A stretch of 64,000 nt of DNA from DASXUG01 sp036504995 (GTDB taxonomy: Bacteria; Pseudomonadota; Gammaproteobacteria; Burkholderiales; Methylophilaceae). The DNA lies in NCBI GenBank assembly GCA_036504995.1, contig DASXUG010000008.1:1-64000 (forward strand). Direction: 5' to 3'. The position numbers and the translations under genes are program-made. Under the pieces are notes generated by a model. The model was not told where the DNA came from and did no database searches. It was given only the letters and a program-made list of their open reading frames with translations. Below, in pieces: positions 15,859-24,899 of the stretch. Numbering within the stretch: the first letter of the stretch is position 1; each line of letters opens with the position of its first letter.

Positions 15859-18195
15859 ATGCAACACAGGGCAACATTCAAAATTAAAACAATCGCCGCA
15901 CTTGTTGCTGGCGTTTGTAGTATGTCGTCTACAATCGAAGCCGCAGAGGCATTGAAGACTGAAAAAATTGAAATTATCAGTACTACACCATTACCGTCTA
16001 TTGGTCTGCCGTTGGAACAAATTCCATCTAATGTGCAAACTGTTAAAGGCCAAGATATTCAACGTCAACAAAGTTTGGGTTTGGCCGATTACATGTCAGA
16101 CAACTTAAACGGAGTGAATGTTAACGACACGCAAAATAATCCATTTCAGCCTGATGTCAATTATCATGGTTTTGCAGCGTCACCATTATTAGGTACGCCT
16201 CAAGGTTTGTCTGTTTATCAAGATGGTGTGCGCGTAAATGAGCCATTTGGCGATGTGGTCAATTGGGATTTGATCCCAAAAAATGCTATTGCAGGTATTA
16301 CTTTAATGCCAGGCTCAAACCCAGTGTTTGGTTTAAATACATTAGGTGGCGCCCTTTCAGTGCAAACCAAAAGTGGTTTGGATAGCCCAGGTTTTCGCGC
16401 GCAAGCCTATGCTGGGTCCTGGGGCAGGCGAGCCATTGAAGCAGAGGCTGGTGGCAAGCTCAACAATGGCGCCCATTGGTTTGTAGCAGGTAATGGCTTT
16501 AAAGAAGATGGTTGGCGCGATGCCTCTCCTTCGGATGTGCGCCAGTTGTTTGGTAAGTTTGGCTGGGTAGGAGAAAAAGCTGACTTTGAAGTGAGCTACA
16601 CAGGTGCAGACAATGATTTGACAGGTAATGGCTATCAACCTGAGGAGTTGTTGAACAGTTTGGGACGCAGTTCAATATATACCAAGCCAGATCAGACAAA
16701 AAACCGTTTTAATATGCTAAATGCTAAAGGCGGGTATTGGTTATCTGATGACACTTACTTATCAAGCAATATTTATTATCGTAACAATCGTACCAAAACA
16801 CTTAATGGCGATCTGAATGATGGATATGACCCAAGTGCGAATCCTGCAACAGACCCTAATGATTTACTTGCAGGTGTAAATAACCGCACAAGCACACGCC
16901 AAGATGCATTTGGTGGCTCTTTGCAGGCCAGTTTTAAAGGTAATTTAGCTAACCACGCTAACCAGTTGACTACTGGTGCGACTTACGATCATGGCAATAT
17001 TAAGTTTAATCAAACGCAAGAGTTTGGTGATTTGTCTGCTGATCGAGGCGTTATCGGCAATGGCACAATAAATGACACTGTTAATTTGCGTGGCAAAACG
17101 ACTACCTACGGTATTTTCGCAACAGATACATTATCTGTAACTGACGCTTTGAGTTTGACTGCTTCTGGTCGCTACAACCATACTCGAGTAAAAAATGATG
17201 ACTTAATTCTACCTTCTGGTACGGGCTCTCTTTCTGGTGAGCAGACATTTCAAAGGTTAAATCCAGCCATCGGTCTAGCTTATAGTGTAAGTAACTCCCT
17301 TAATTTTTATGGAGGCTATAACGAGGGTAGTCGTGCGCCGTCATCTGTGGAAATTGCTTGTTCTGATCCTGATTCTCCTTGTCAATTGCCAAACTCAATG
17401 GCGGGTGACCCACCAACACTCAAGCAAGTGGTTGCTAAGACTTGGGAGGCAGGTGTACGCGGCAAGTTGAGTCAAGAGGTGACTTGGAGCGCAGGCGTCT
17501 ATCGCGCAACTAATGAAAATGATATTCAGTTTATTGCGTCAAGTACAACTAGTGGTGTTGGATATTTCAAAAACGTTGGCGAAACTTTACGCCAAGGTCT
17601 AGATTTAGGTTTGCAAGCCAAGCTGAGTAATATGCGTTGGTCTGTTGGCTATAGCTATATTGATGCCACTTATCAAACGCCATTTGAAATTGCTAACTCT
17701 GTTAACTCTGCTTCATTTAATAATGGCACGACCGATGTGATACAAGTTTCAAAAGGGAATTATTTGGCGGGTATTCCCAAGCATCAATTTAAAGTACGTG
17801 GCGAGTATGATGTTTTACCCAACTGGACAGTGGGCGCAAACGTAGTTGCTTACTCATCACAATTTTTGCGTGGTAACGAAAACAATCAAGATGCAGACGG
17901 TAAAGCAAGCGGTTATACCCTACTTAATTTAGATACACGCTACACGATTGGTCGCTCAGGCTGGCAGTTATTTGCCAAGGTGAATAATGTGTTTGATACT
18001 GATTACGTGTCAGGTGGTATTTTAGGTCGTAATGCGTTTTCTCTAGCTGGTGCACAGTTTGATGCTGGGAACGCCTCAGATGACTGGTCGAAAGCCAAGT
18101 TTGTGGCGCCAGGCGCGCCTCGCGCAGGCTGGATTGGCGTAACATACGAGTTTGGTCGCGATAAATCATCTGTAGCAAGTAGTGATAACAATTAA
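15859..18195 (+). CDS. TonB-dependent outer-membrane receptor
   Basis: This 778-residue outer-membrane protein has a signal peptide (residues 1-28, ending STIEAAE). The plug domain spans about 45-165: IPSNVQTVKGQDIQRQQS, GVRVNEPFGDVVNWD, and the GSNPVFGLNTLGGALSV motif. A 22-strand-type barrel rich in aromatic and Asn residues follows. The C-terminal strand region (GWIGVTYEFGRDKSSVASSDNN) has the aromatic barrel-end signature followed by a short extra tail. It imports a ligand using TonB energy. The ligand is unknown; iron or cobalamin chelates are typical, and carbohydrate is possible. A GGGGAG site precedes the ATG, and a response regulator gene follows at once, suggesting co-transcription. 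Confidence 0.87.
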   Translation: MQHRATFKIKTIAALVAGVCSMSSTIEAAEALKTEKIEIISTTPLPSIGLPLEQIPSNVQTVKGQDIQRQQSLGLADYMSDNLNGVNVNDTQNNPFQPDVNYHGFAASPLLGTPQGLSVYQDGVRVNEPFGDVVNWDLIPKNAIAGITLMPGSNPVFGLNTLGGALSVQTKSGLDSPGFRAQAYAGSWGRRAIEAEAGGKLNNGAHWFVAGNGFKEDGWRDASPSDVRQLFGKFGWVGEKADFEVSYTGADNDLTGNGYQPEELLNSLGRSSIYTKPDQTKNRFNMLNAKGGYWLSDDTYLSSNIYYRNNRTKTLNGDLNDGYDPSANPATDPNDLLAGVNNRTSTRQDAFGGSLQASFKGNLANHANQLTTGATYDHGNIKFNQTQEFGDLSADRGVIGNGTINDTVNLRGKTTTYGIFATDTLSVTDALSLTASGRYNHTRVKNDDLILPSGTGSLSGEQTFQRLNPAIGLAYSVSNSLNFYGGYNEGSRAPSSVEIACSDPDSPCQLPNSMAGDPPTLKQVVAKTWEAGVRGKLSQEVTWSAGVYRATNENDIQFIASSTTSGVGYFKNVGETLRQGLDLGLQAKLSNMRWSVGYSYIDATYQTPFEIANSVNSASFNNGTTDVIQVSKGNYLAGIPKHQFKVRGEYDVLPNWTVGANVVAYSSQFLRGNENNQDADGKASGYTLLNLDTRYTIGRSGWQLFAKVNNVFDTDYVSGGILGRNAFSLAGAQFDAGNASDDWSKAKFVAPGAPRAGWIGVTYEFGRDKSSVASSDNN

Positions 18196-18215
18196 TCATG
18201 CAAATAGGTAGCCTA

Positions 18216-19679
18216 ATGCAAACTGAAGAAGTCACAGTTTCTGCTTTTAAACAAAAAGTCCGCGTCTTGTTGGTGGAAGACGAGGTTTTGTTTGCGCGTG
18301 CAGTGGCCAAACGTTTGCAAAAGGCTAGCTATGAGTGTGAGCATGCTGAAAATATTGCCGATGGCAGGGCGCTAGCGCGCCAATTCAATCCAGATTTGGT
18401 GTTGCTTGATATGCGCCTGCCAGATGGTAATGGGTTAGATTTGATTGAAGAGTTTGTCGCAAAAGGTGCCTCAGTCATCGTAATGACCGCGCATGGCGAA
18501 TTGTCTGATGCGGTGACCGCGATGAAGTTGGGTGCTGCGGATTACCTGAAAAAACCGATTGATCTTGAAGAGTTATTGGTGATTGTTGAAAAAGTTGAAA
18601 ATGCTAGTAAATTAAAGCATCACTACGATTATTCACGCCAACGTAATAGTCACCAAACAGATGGGGTGGAAATGCTGGGTGAAAGCCCTGCGATGCAGAG
18701 CGTCAAAGCGCAAATAGCGCGTATCGCTCAACTAACCTCATTAAATGATGCAATCCCTCCCACGGTTTTGATCAATGGTGAAACGGGAACAGGAAAGGAT
18801 GTTGCTGCGCGTTTGCTGCACCAATCCTGTGACCATGCAGATCGTCCCTTTGTGCATGTGGATTGTGCGTCGTTGCCAGGAGAGTTGATTGAGAGTGAGT
18901 TGTTTGGTCACGAGAAAGGTGCTTTTACCAGTGCACAAGGCACAAGGGCAGGTCTCATTGAAGCAGCTGAAGATGGGACCTTATTTTTAGATGAGATTGG
19001 TGAATTACCCCTGCTACTGCAAGCTAAATTGCTGAACGTGTTAGAGCGCCGCATGGTGCGTCGCGTGGGATCGACCAAAGAGCGTGCAGTGATGGCACGT
19101 TTTGTGGCAGCAACAAATCGTGATTTACATCAAATGGTACTAGAAGGGCGCTTTCGCTCTGATTTATATTATCGCTTGAATGTACTGAGTATTATGATGC
19201 CGCCGTTGCGTGAGCGAGGCGATGATGTCATTGCATTAGCACGTCATTTTGCAGCGCAAACTGAACGTCGTTATGGCTTAATTAAATCAGCTTTTACCGA
19301 TGATGCATTAAAAGTCTTGGTTACGTATGCATGGCCAGGCAATGTGCGTGAGTTAAGACATCAAATTAGCCGAGCTGTGTTATTGAGTAAAAATGGACGG
19401 GTGGAAGCATTTGATTTGGTGTTGCCAACACAGGTGACTGTATCCCAAGGTTATGTTAACTCCAGTGTGTTACCAAACACTGGTAACCCGCAATGGCTGG
19501 ATAGAAGAAAAAACTCAGGGCAATTGCCTGTGCAGGTGACTTTAGATTCCGCTGAAAAAATAATGATTGAAAATGCATTGCATCAATCTAGCAACAACGT
19601 GTCAGAAGCGGCCCGCAAATTGGGCATTACCCGTATGGCGATGCGCTATCGTATGGAAAAACATGGGATCCGCGTTTAA
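18216..19679 (+). CDS. Sigma54-dependent response regulator (NtrC family)
   Basis: This DNA-binding transcription activator has about 487 residues. The receiver domain has acidic residues VEDE near the start, a phospho-acceptor Asp in VLLDMRLPDG (about residue 65), and the conserved Thr and Lys in MTAHG and KKPID. The AAA+ domain carries Walker A (NGETGTGKD), GHEKGAFTSAQ in place of GAFTGA, Walker B (LFLDEIGELP), and the sensor stretch ATNRDL. A Fis-type helix-turn-helix (NNVSEAARKLGITRMAMRYRM) ends the protein. The ATG at 18216 has a TAGGTA site; an in-frame ATG at 18198 is less likely. No cognate histidine kinase is next to it. The Gly-to-Ser change in the sigma54-contact loop may weaken polymerase contact. 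Confidence 0.88.
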   Translation: MQTEEVTVSAFKQKVRVLLVEDEVLFARAVAKRLQKASYECEHAENIADGRALARQFNPDLVLLDMRLPDGNGLDLIEEFVAKGASVIVMTAHGELSDAVTAMKLGAADYLKKPIDLEELLVIVEKVENASKLKHHYDYSRQRNSHQTDGVEMLGESPAMQSVKAQIARIAQLTSLNDAIPPTVLINGETGTGKDVAARLLHQSCDHADRPFVHVDCASLPGELIESELFGHEKGAFTSAQGTRAGLIEAAEDGTLFLDEIGELPLLLQAKLLNVLERRMVRRVGSTKERAVMARFVAATNRDLHQMVLEGRFRSDLYYRLNVLSIMMPPLRERGDDVIALARHFAAQTERRYGLIKSAFTDDALKVLVTYAWPGNVRELRHQISRAVLLSKNGRVEAFDLVLPTQVTVSQGYVNSSVLPNTGNPQWLDRRKNSGQLPVQVTLDSAEKIMIENALHQSSNNVSEAARKLGITRMAMRYRMEKHGIRV

Positions 19680-19690
19680 TTTCTACATCC

Positions 19691-19702
19691 TAGATTAATC
19701 TA
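19691..19702. repeat. 12-bp perfect palindrome between regulator and purT
   Basis: TAGATTAATCTA sits 12 bases after the regulator stop codon. A second symmetric element, GTGAT-AAA-ATCAC, is at 19762-19774 and overlaps a TAAAAT -10-like hexamer about 25 bases before purT. Either could be an operator. No regulator can be assigned from the sequence. Confidence 0.35.
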
Positions 19703-19798
19703 TGTATTGGTTTAATCTACATCAAACAAATTTCACTAATTTTTTAGGCATGATTCTGTACGTGATAAAATCACGGCTTCATTTGTTTGGAGTTTGTC

Positions 19799-20998
19799 AT
19801 GGCTATCGGTACCCCTCTAAGTTCCAGCGCAACGCGCGTGATGTTATTGGGTAGCGGCGAGCTAGGCAAAGAGGTCATTATTGCCTTGCAGCGTTTGGGC
19901 GTAGAGGTGATTGCAGTAGATCGCTATGCCAATGCTCCTGGTCACCAAGTGGCGCATCGTGCGCATGTCATTGATATGACCGATCATGCGGCGTTAATGG
20001 CGCTCGTCAAAGCCGAGCGTCCACACCTGATTGTGCCTGAAATTGAGGCGCTCAATACACAAACACTGGCTGAAATTGAAAGCTCTGGGTTAGCTCAAGT
20101 GATTCCCACAGTTAAGGCAGTGCAATTGACGATGAACCGTGAAGGTATTCGTCGATTAGCTGCGGAAGAACTTGGTTTGCCTACTTCCCCCTATGCGTTC
20201 GCTCGCAGTCAGCAAGAATTACAACAAGCGATTGATGCGGGTATTGGCTATCCATGTTTCATTAAACCTACGATGTCTTCCTCTGGTAAGGGACAGTCAC
20301 GCCTAACCGATGCTTCACAAGTGGCAACTGCGTGGGAATACGCTGCCAGTGCAGGGCGCGTCAATCAAGGGGTGGTGATTGTTGAAGGTCAAATCGATTT
20401 TGATTATGAAATTACATTGCTCACCGTGCGTGCTAAAAATGCACAAGGTCAAATTGAAACGTACTTCTGTGAGCCGATTGGTCATGTGCAACAAAGTGGT
20501 GATTATGTAGAAAGCTGGCAGCCTCAGGCAATGAATCCCAAAGCAATTGCAGAGTCACAACGCATTGCAAAGGCGGTGACAGATAGTCTGGGCGGCCTTG
20601 GGTTATTTGGAGTTGAGTTGTTTATTAAAGGCGATCAAGTCTGGTTCTCTGAGGTTAGCCCACGGCCGCATGATACTGGTATGGTGACAATGGCGAGCCA
20701 GCGCCTCAATGAGTTTGAGTTGCATGCGCGCGCTATATTGGGCTTACCTGTTGATGTAAGCTTAAAGGGTGCTGGTGCAAGCGCAGTGATATATGGTGGT
20801 GTGGATTCAAATAATCTGATATTTGAAGGTCTGGAGCAAGCGCTAGCAGTACCCGAGGCTGATGTGCGCTTATTCGGTAAACCTGAGTCTTTTGTGAAAC
20901 GCCGCATGGGTGTGGCCTTGGCAACGGGACAGAATGTAGATGAAGCTCGTCAACGGGCTAAGTTGGCCGCTAGTTTAGTTAAACCCAAGGCAGCCTAA
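19799..20998 (+). CDS. purT: Formate-dependent phosphoribosylglycinamide formyltransferase (PurT)
   Basis: PurT is a cytoplasmic ATP-grasp enzyme of 399 residues. It converts GAR, formate and ATP to formyl-GAR in purine synthesis, an alternative to the folate-dependent PurN route. The protein follows E. coli PurT closely: TRVMLLGSGELGKEV at the N-terminus, PEIEAL, LTMNREGIRRLAAEELGLPTS, then KPTMSSSGKGQS and FGVELF. SEVSPRPHDTGMVT supplies metal and phosphate ligands. An in-frame TTG lies 12 bases earlier, but ATG 19799 with TTTGGAG upstream is the better start. Use of formate suits a C1-utilising organism. Confidence 0.95.
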   Translation: MAIGTPLSSSATRVMLLGSGELGKEVIIALQRLGVEVIAVDRYANAPGHQVAHRAHVIDMTDHAALMALVKAERPHLIVPEIEALNTQTLAEIESSGLAQVIPTVKAVQLTMNREGIRRLAAEELGLPTSPYAFARSQQELQQAIDAGIGYPCFIKPTMSSSGKGQSRLTDASQVATAWEYAASAGRVNQGVVIVEGQIDFDYEITLLTVRAKNAQGQIETYFCEPIGHVQQSGDYVESWQPQAMNPKAIAESQRIAKAVTDSLGGLGLFGVELFIKGDQVWFSEVSPRPHDTGMVTMASQRLNEFELHARAILGLPVDVSLKGAGASAVIYGGVDSNNLIFEGLEQALAVPEADVRLFGKPESFVKRRMGVALATGQNVDEARQRAKLAASLVKPKAA

Positions 20999-21001
20999 GT
21001 T

Positions 21002-21424
21002 ATGCTAAATCAAATAGACGAGGTAGGCAGCAACAAGCAAACATTTTTTCAGCTATTAGGCGGTGATGAAAGTGGCATAACGCGCATCCGAGCCTTGGTT
21101 GAGCGATTTTATGATGTAATGGATGCCGACCCTAAAGCCGCAGGTATTCGCGCGATGCATGGCCAAGATTTAACCTCAGCACGCGAAAAATTATTTATGT
21201 TTTTAACGGGTTGGACAGGTGGCCCACAGCTTTATATTGAGCGCTATGGACACCCGATGTTACGTGCCAGACACTTGCCGTTCGCTATTGGTGAGTCAGA
21301 ACGTGATCAGTGGATATATTGCATGATACGCGCCATGCATGAGCTAAACATTGAAGAGCCACTGATGACTAAGCTAGCCGAGCAGCTTTATGGCGTTGCT
21401 GATTTTATGCGTAATCAGGGCTAA
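21002..21424 (+). CDS. Group II truncated haemoglobin
   Basis: This 140-residue cytoplasmic haem protein has a two-over-two globin fold. Diagnostic residues are Tyr37 (B10, in ERFYDVM), the proximal His91 in RARHLPFAIG, and Trp104 (G8) in RDQWIYC. The GWTGGPQLYIERYGHP stretch is typical of group II (GlbO/YjbI-like) proteins. It starts three bases after purT stops and so is probably translated from the same message. Known relatives bind oxygen or react with NO and peroxide. The physiological role here is not shown by the sequence. Confidence 0.92.
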   Translation: MLNQIDEVGSNKQTFFQLLGGDESGITRIRALVERFYDVMDADPKAAGIRAMHGQDLTSAREKLFMFLTGWTGGPQLYIERYGHPMLRARHLPFAIGESERDQWIYCMIRAMHELNIEEPLMTKLAEQLYGVADFMRNQG

Positions 21425-21447
21425 TGCTGCGGTCTAAAGAGTTAACG

Positions 21448-22863
21448 CTATCTGTTGCGACCTAAGCCACCCAATAAAGCGGCGATTTGAGTTTTAGATT
21501 TTTGGTTCTTAGCAAAGCTTGATGGTGCTGGAGGCTGTGCTGTTTTGCTCGGCTCGTATGGCTGGTCAAACCAAGGGTCATGCTTCGTTTTGTATCCAGC
21601 ACTTGGTTTTCTTGTGCTTGTTGGCTTGGCAGCATAATCATCACTGTTCGTGTTGTTTTTATTATAAGCACGTCGCGCTGGGGCCTTTTCAGCATCTGAT
21701 AACTCAGCTGGTAAGTCAGCAATTTCTTTCGGAATTTCACGTTTAATCAGCTTCTCAATTTCTTTGAGATACTTTTCTTCTTCAGGTGAAACTAACGATA
21801 TAGCAATTCCCAATGCGCCAGCACGGCCTGTACGACCAATTCTGTGTACATAATCCTCTGGCGCGCTTGGAATCTCGTAATTAATCACCATGGGTAGTTG
21901 ATCAATATCCAAGCCACGTGCGGCAACATCGGTAGCAATTAATGCCGCGATTTTGCCTTGTTTAAATGCATCTAACGCTTGCATACGTTCTAGCTGACTT
22001 TTGTCACCATGAATAGCATCTGCGGAAATACCTTCTTTCACTAACTGACGCGCCAATCGGCTGGCAGTGAGTTTTGTCTTGGTAAATACGATGACTTGCC
22101 TTGCGTCGTCATTTTTTAACAACTGCGCAAGGAGTGCATGTTTTTGTGTTTGAGCTACGTGATACACTTTTTGTGTCACGTTTTCTGAAGTGGCATTGCT
22201 GCGTGCAACTTCAATCAGTACAGGGTTGGTTAAAAACTCTTCTGATAACTTTTTAATTTCATTGGAGAATGTTGCAGAAAACATGAGATTTTGACGCTGT
22301 TTCGGCAATAATGCCAAAATGCGCTTCAAATCAGGCATAAAGCCCATATCCAGCATGCGATCTGCTTCATCCAGGACTAACATTTGTACCTGACCAAGTT
22401 GCACTGTACGCTGCTCAATATGGTCGAGCAGGCGGCCTGGTGTCGCGACTAAAACCTCTACCCCGCGCATGAGGCTTGGGGTTTGGGTTTTAATATCAAC
22501 ACCACCAAATACAACTAGCGAGCGTAAAGCCGTATGCTTGGCATATACTTTTACGCTTTCTTCCACCTGAATCGCTAGCTCACGCGTCGGCGTTAGAATC
22601 AACGCCCGCACGGGGTGTCGCGCGGGCGATGCACTCGTACTCGCATGTGGAAGCAATTTTTGTAGCAAAGGCAGCGAAAACGCGGCAGTTTTACCTGTGC
22701 CTGTTTGCGCGCCCGCCATTAAATCACCACCCGCTAACGCAACGGGAATCGCTTGCGCTTGGATAGGTGTAGGAGTTGAGTAACCAAATTCACTCAGCGC
22801 CTTAAGTAGTTCAGGCGCTAAGCCAAGCGTATCAAAAGTTACGTTGTCTGAATTTGGTGTCAT
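21448..22863 (-). CDS. rhlE: DEAD-box ATP-dependent RNA helicase, RhlE type
   Basis: This RNA-unwinding enzyme of about 471 residues acts in RNA turnover or ribosome assembly. All core motifs are visible: Q motif (GYSTPTPIQAQAIP), motif I AQTGTGKT, Ia PTRELA, Ib TPGR, II DEAD, III SAT, V ATDVAARGLD, and VI HRIGRTGRAG. The C-terminal tail is Lys/Pro/Ala-rich (PSAGYKTKHDPWFDQPYEP). The ATG at 22863 is preferred. In-frame TTG 22902 and GTG 22899 are upstream, but none of the three has a strong ribosome binding site. It lies 31 or more bases downstream of a paralogous helicase on the same strand. Confidence 0.9.
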   Translation of the reverse strand: MTPNSDNVTFDTLGLAPELLKALSEFGYSTPTPIQAQAIPVALAGGDLMAGAQTGTGKTAAFSLPLLQKLLPHASTSASPARHPVRALILTPTRELAIQVEESVKVYAKHTALRSLVVFGGVDIKTQTPSLMRGVEVLVATPGRLLDHIEQRTVQLGQVQMLVLDEADRMLDMGFMPDLKRILALLPKQRQNLMFSATFSNEIKKLSEEFLTNPVLIEVARSNATSENVTQKVYHVAQTQKHALLAQLLKNDDARQVIVFTKTKLTASRLARQLVKEGISADAIHGDKSQLERMQALDAFKQGKIAALIATDVAARGLDIDQLPMVINYEIPSAPEDYVHRIGRTGRAGALGIAISLVSPEEEKYLKEIEKLIKREIPKEIADLPAELSDAEKAPARRAYNKNNTNSDDYAAKPTSTRKPSAGYKTKHDPWFDQPYEPSKTAQPPAPSSFAKNQKSKTQIAALLGGLGRNR

Positions 22864-22933
22864 GCTAGTGTTTTCTGAGGTCAAGGTTAAATTAATCACC
22901 AATGTTAAAAATAATTAAAAGCTAAGCCAAAAG

Positions 22934-24508
22934 TTAAGCAAAGTCACGTGGACGACGAGCTGCGCCGCCATTCCCACGGTTACCATCACGACTACCTTCA
23001 GGGCGACTACTTCTTGGTGCGCCGAATTTAGTATCGCGTGGTGCGCGGTTAGCATCAGCGCGGTTGCCATCGCGCTCTGGGCGAGCAAAGTTGTTACCGT
23101 CAGTGCGAGGTGCTGCGTCACGTGGTTTAAAGCCAGTATTTTGGCTTGGACGTTGTGAACGATCGCCACTTGGTCTGCTATCTGCGCGGCCATTTGCTGC
23201 GCGGTCACCAAATGAGCGTTCACCAGTACGTGGGCTGCTTGAGCGATTATTGCGGCCATTGCCACCACGGTCGTTACGACCAGCGCCTGGGCCATCCATA
23301 CGTGGAGCAGGGCGTTTTGGTTCAAAGCCTTCAATTACGCTGGCTTCTAAACGTTGACCAGTAAATTGTTCAATTTTGCGGATTTGATGTCTGTCCATAT
23401 GTGAAGCAAAAGATACCGCAACACCTGTGTTACCAGCGCGGCCAGTACGGCCAATGCGGTGTACATAGTCTTCAGCAAATTTAGGTAAGTCATAGTTAAT
23501 TACGTGAGTAATGCCATGTACGTCAATGCCACGTGCTGCAACATCAGTCGCTACTAATACTTTAACATCGCCATGACGTAGTTTTGTTAAGGTTCTGTTA
23601 CGTGCACCTTGTGTCATGTCGCCATGTAGAGCCGCCGTTTTATGACCAGCTGCGTATAAGTCTTCTGCTAATAAGTCTGCGTGACGTTTAGTTGAAGTAA
23701 ATACGATGACTTGGTTAACATCAGGTGCGATTAACAAATGTTCTAACAGTTTGTTTTTATGCGTCATGTCATCTACAAAGTGTAAACGTTGCTCAATGTT
23801 GGCGTGTTTTTCTTTTTGTGATGCAATTTGAATCACTTTAGGGTTGTTCAATAGGTTTTTAGCAACGCGTGCGATTTCGCCTTCAAATGTTGCTGAGAAC
23901 ATCAGTGTTTGACGTTCTTTTGGTAACGCTTGGTTGATGCGCTCAATATCAGGCATAAAGCCCATGTCCAACATACGATCTGCTTCATCTAAAATCAACA
24001 TTTGTAGACGAGATAGATCAATACGGCCGCGTTCCATATGGTCTAACAAGCGACCAGGGGTGGCGACTAAAATATCTAATGGTTGAGATAGTAATTTGTT
24101 TTGCAATGGGTAAGGCATGCCGCCAACGATACTTACAGTGCGGGCACGGATAAATTTACCGTATTTACGGGCTGCTTCATTTACTTGCGCTGCAAGTTCG
24201 CGTGTTGGCACTAAAACCATAATGCGTGGACCACGGCTTTTTGAAGGGTGTGGTGTTGCCAATAAATTAAGTGCTGGCAATGTAAATGCAGCAGTTTTAC
24301 CTGTACCTGTTTGTGCTGATGCCATCAAGTCATGACCTGCCATCACTTCAGGGATGGCTTGTGCTTGAATAGGGGTTGGGGTTGTGTAACCTGTTTCAAT
24401 AATCGCGCGGATAATTGAAGGATGTAAATTTAATTTGTCAAAGCCGCTGGCTAGATTAGCTTCAGCATTAACTTCATTGATTTCTGTGTTTTGAGTTTCT
24501 AACGACAT
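22934..24508 (-). CDS. DEAD-box RNA helicase with Arg/Gly/Asn-rich tail
   Basis: This 524-residue helicase is a paralogue of the downstream gene. It has a Q motif (GYTTPTPIQAQAIP), ASAQTGTGKT, PTRELAAQV, ATPGRLLDHM, LDEADRMLDMGF, FSATF, ATDVAARGIDV and HRIGRTGRAG. From about residue 400 a disordered RNA-binding tail of some 120 residues is rich in Arg, Gly, Asn, Asp and Ser. The start has a TAGGGAA ribosome binding site. The leader upstream is long and A+T-rich, as for cold-induced helicases, but cold control is only an inference. The tail also creates long spurious open frames on the opposite strand. Confidence 0.9.
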   Translation of the reverse strand: MSLETQNTEINEVNAEANLASGFDKLNLHPSIIRAIIETGYTTPTPIQAQAIPEVMAGHDLMASAQTGTGKTAAFTLPALNLLATPHPSKSRGPRIMVLVPTRELAAQVNEAARKYGKFIRARTVSIVGGMPYPLQNKLLSQPLDILVATPGRLLDHMERGRIDLSRLQMLILDEADRMLDMGFMPDIERINQALPKERQTLMFSATFEGEIARVAKNLLNNPKVIQIASQKEKHANIEQRLHFVDDMTHKNKLLEHLLIAPDVNQVIVFTSTKRHADLLAEDLYAAGHKTAALHGDMTQGARNRTLTKLRHGDVKVLVATDVAARGIDVHGITHVINYDLPKFAEDYVHRIGRTGRAGNTGVAVSFASHMDRHQIRKIEQFTGQRLEASVIEGFEPKRPAPRMDGPGAGRNDRGGNGRNNRSSSPRTGERSFGDRAANGRADSRPSGDRSQRPSQNTGFKPRDAAPRTDGNNFARPERDGNRADANRAPRDTKFGAPRSSRPEGSRDGNRGNGGAARRPRDFA

Positions 24509-24841
24509 GGTATTCCCTAAATAAAACTAACATAAAGGGCGCAAGCAGGCACAATCAAAATCCACGCATCAACTAAAGATGGTTGGGATTGAAGGCGCAA
24601 TACACTTAAATTTTATTTCTATAATTATTGAAAAACATCAACAATATTTAAAATGCATTTTTACCAGCGCACGGGCATAGCCACTAACCGGTAAACAATA
24701 CAAGAGAGCCGCAAAATTACATCGGGCTTCGAGAGGCTAGGGCAATGATTCAGGTGAAAAGGACTATTTAAAGCTAGTCAAATCTCACCGATGCGCGCAG
24801 TATATAGAATCTTTTAAAGATGTCAAAGGTTTTATGCGAAG
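24509..24841. other. Divergent intergenic region, probable long leader of the helicase gene
   Basis: This gap lies between the helicase (leftward) and typA (rightward). On the minus strand a weak TTGTTG / TATAGA promoter pair lies in the A+T-rich stretch around 24615-24650, about 100-130 bases upstream of the helicase start. That would give a long 5' leader. I see no ORF or RNA gene that I recognise. Confidence 0.35.
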
Positions 24842-24864
24842 TTTTAACATAGTCTGTGTTAAAA
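24842..24864. promoter_or_regulatory. Inverted repeat in the typA promoter region
   Basis: TTTTAACA (24842-24849) and TGTTAAAA (24857-24864) form a perfect 8-bp inverted repeat with a 7-base spacer. The right arm runs into TAAAAT, a plausible -10 hexamer about 35 bases before typA. This suggests a dimeric regulator site at the core promoter, although the A+T-rich arms could also be coincidental. Confidence 0.45.
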
Positions 24865-24899
24865 TCGCGCACTTTTAAGAATTTAGAGAAACCAAATAC

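Noticed and set aside
17924..18310. A 128-codon open frame on the minus strand across the TonB receptor end
   Set aside because: It lies antisense to two well-supported genes, has no ribosome binding site, and shows no family features.
22915..23334. A long open frame of low complexity overlapping the helicase tail
   Set aside because: It is out of frame with the Arg/Gly/Asn-rich tail of a clear DEAD-box gene. Its Ala/His/Val-rich composition is a by-product of the repeated codons.
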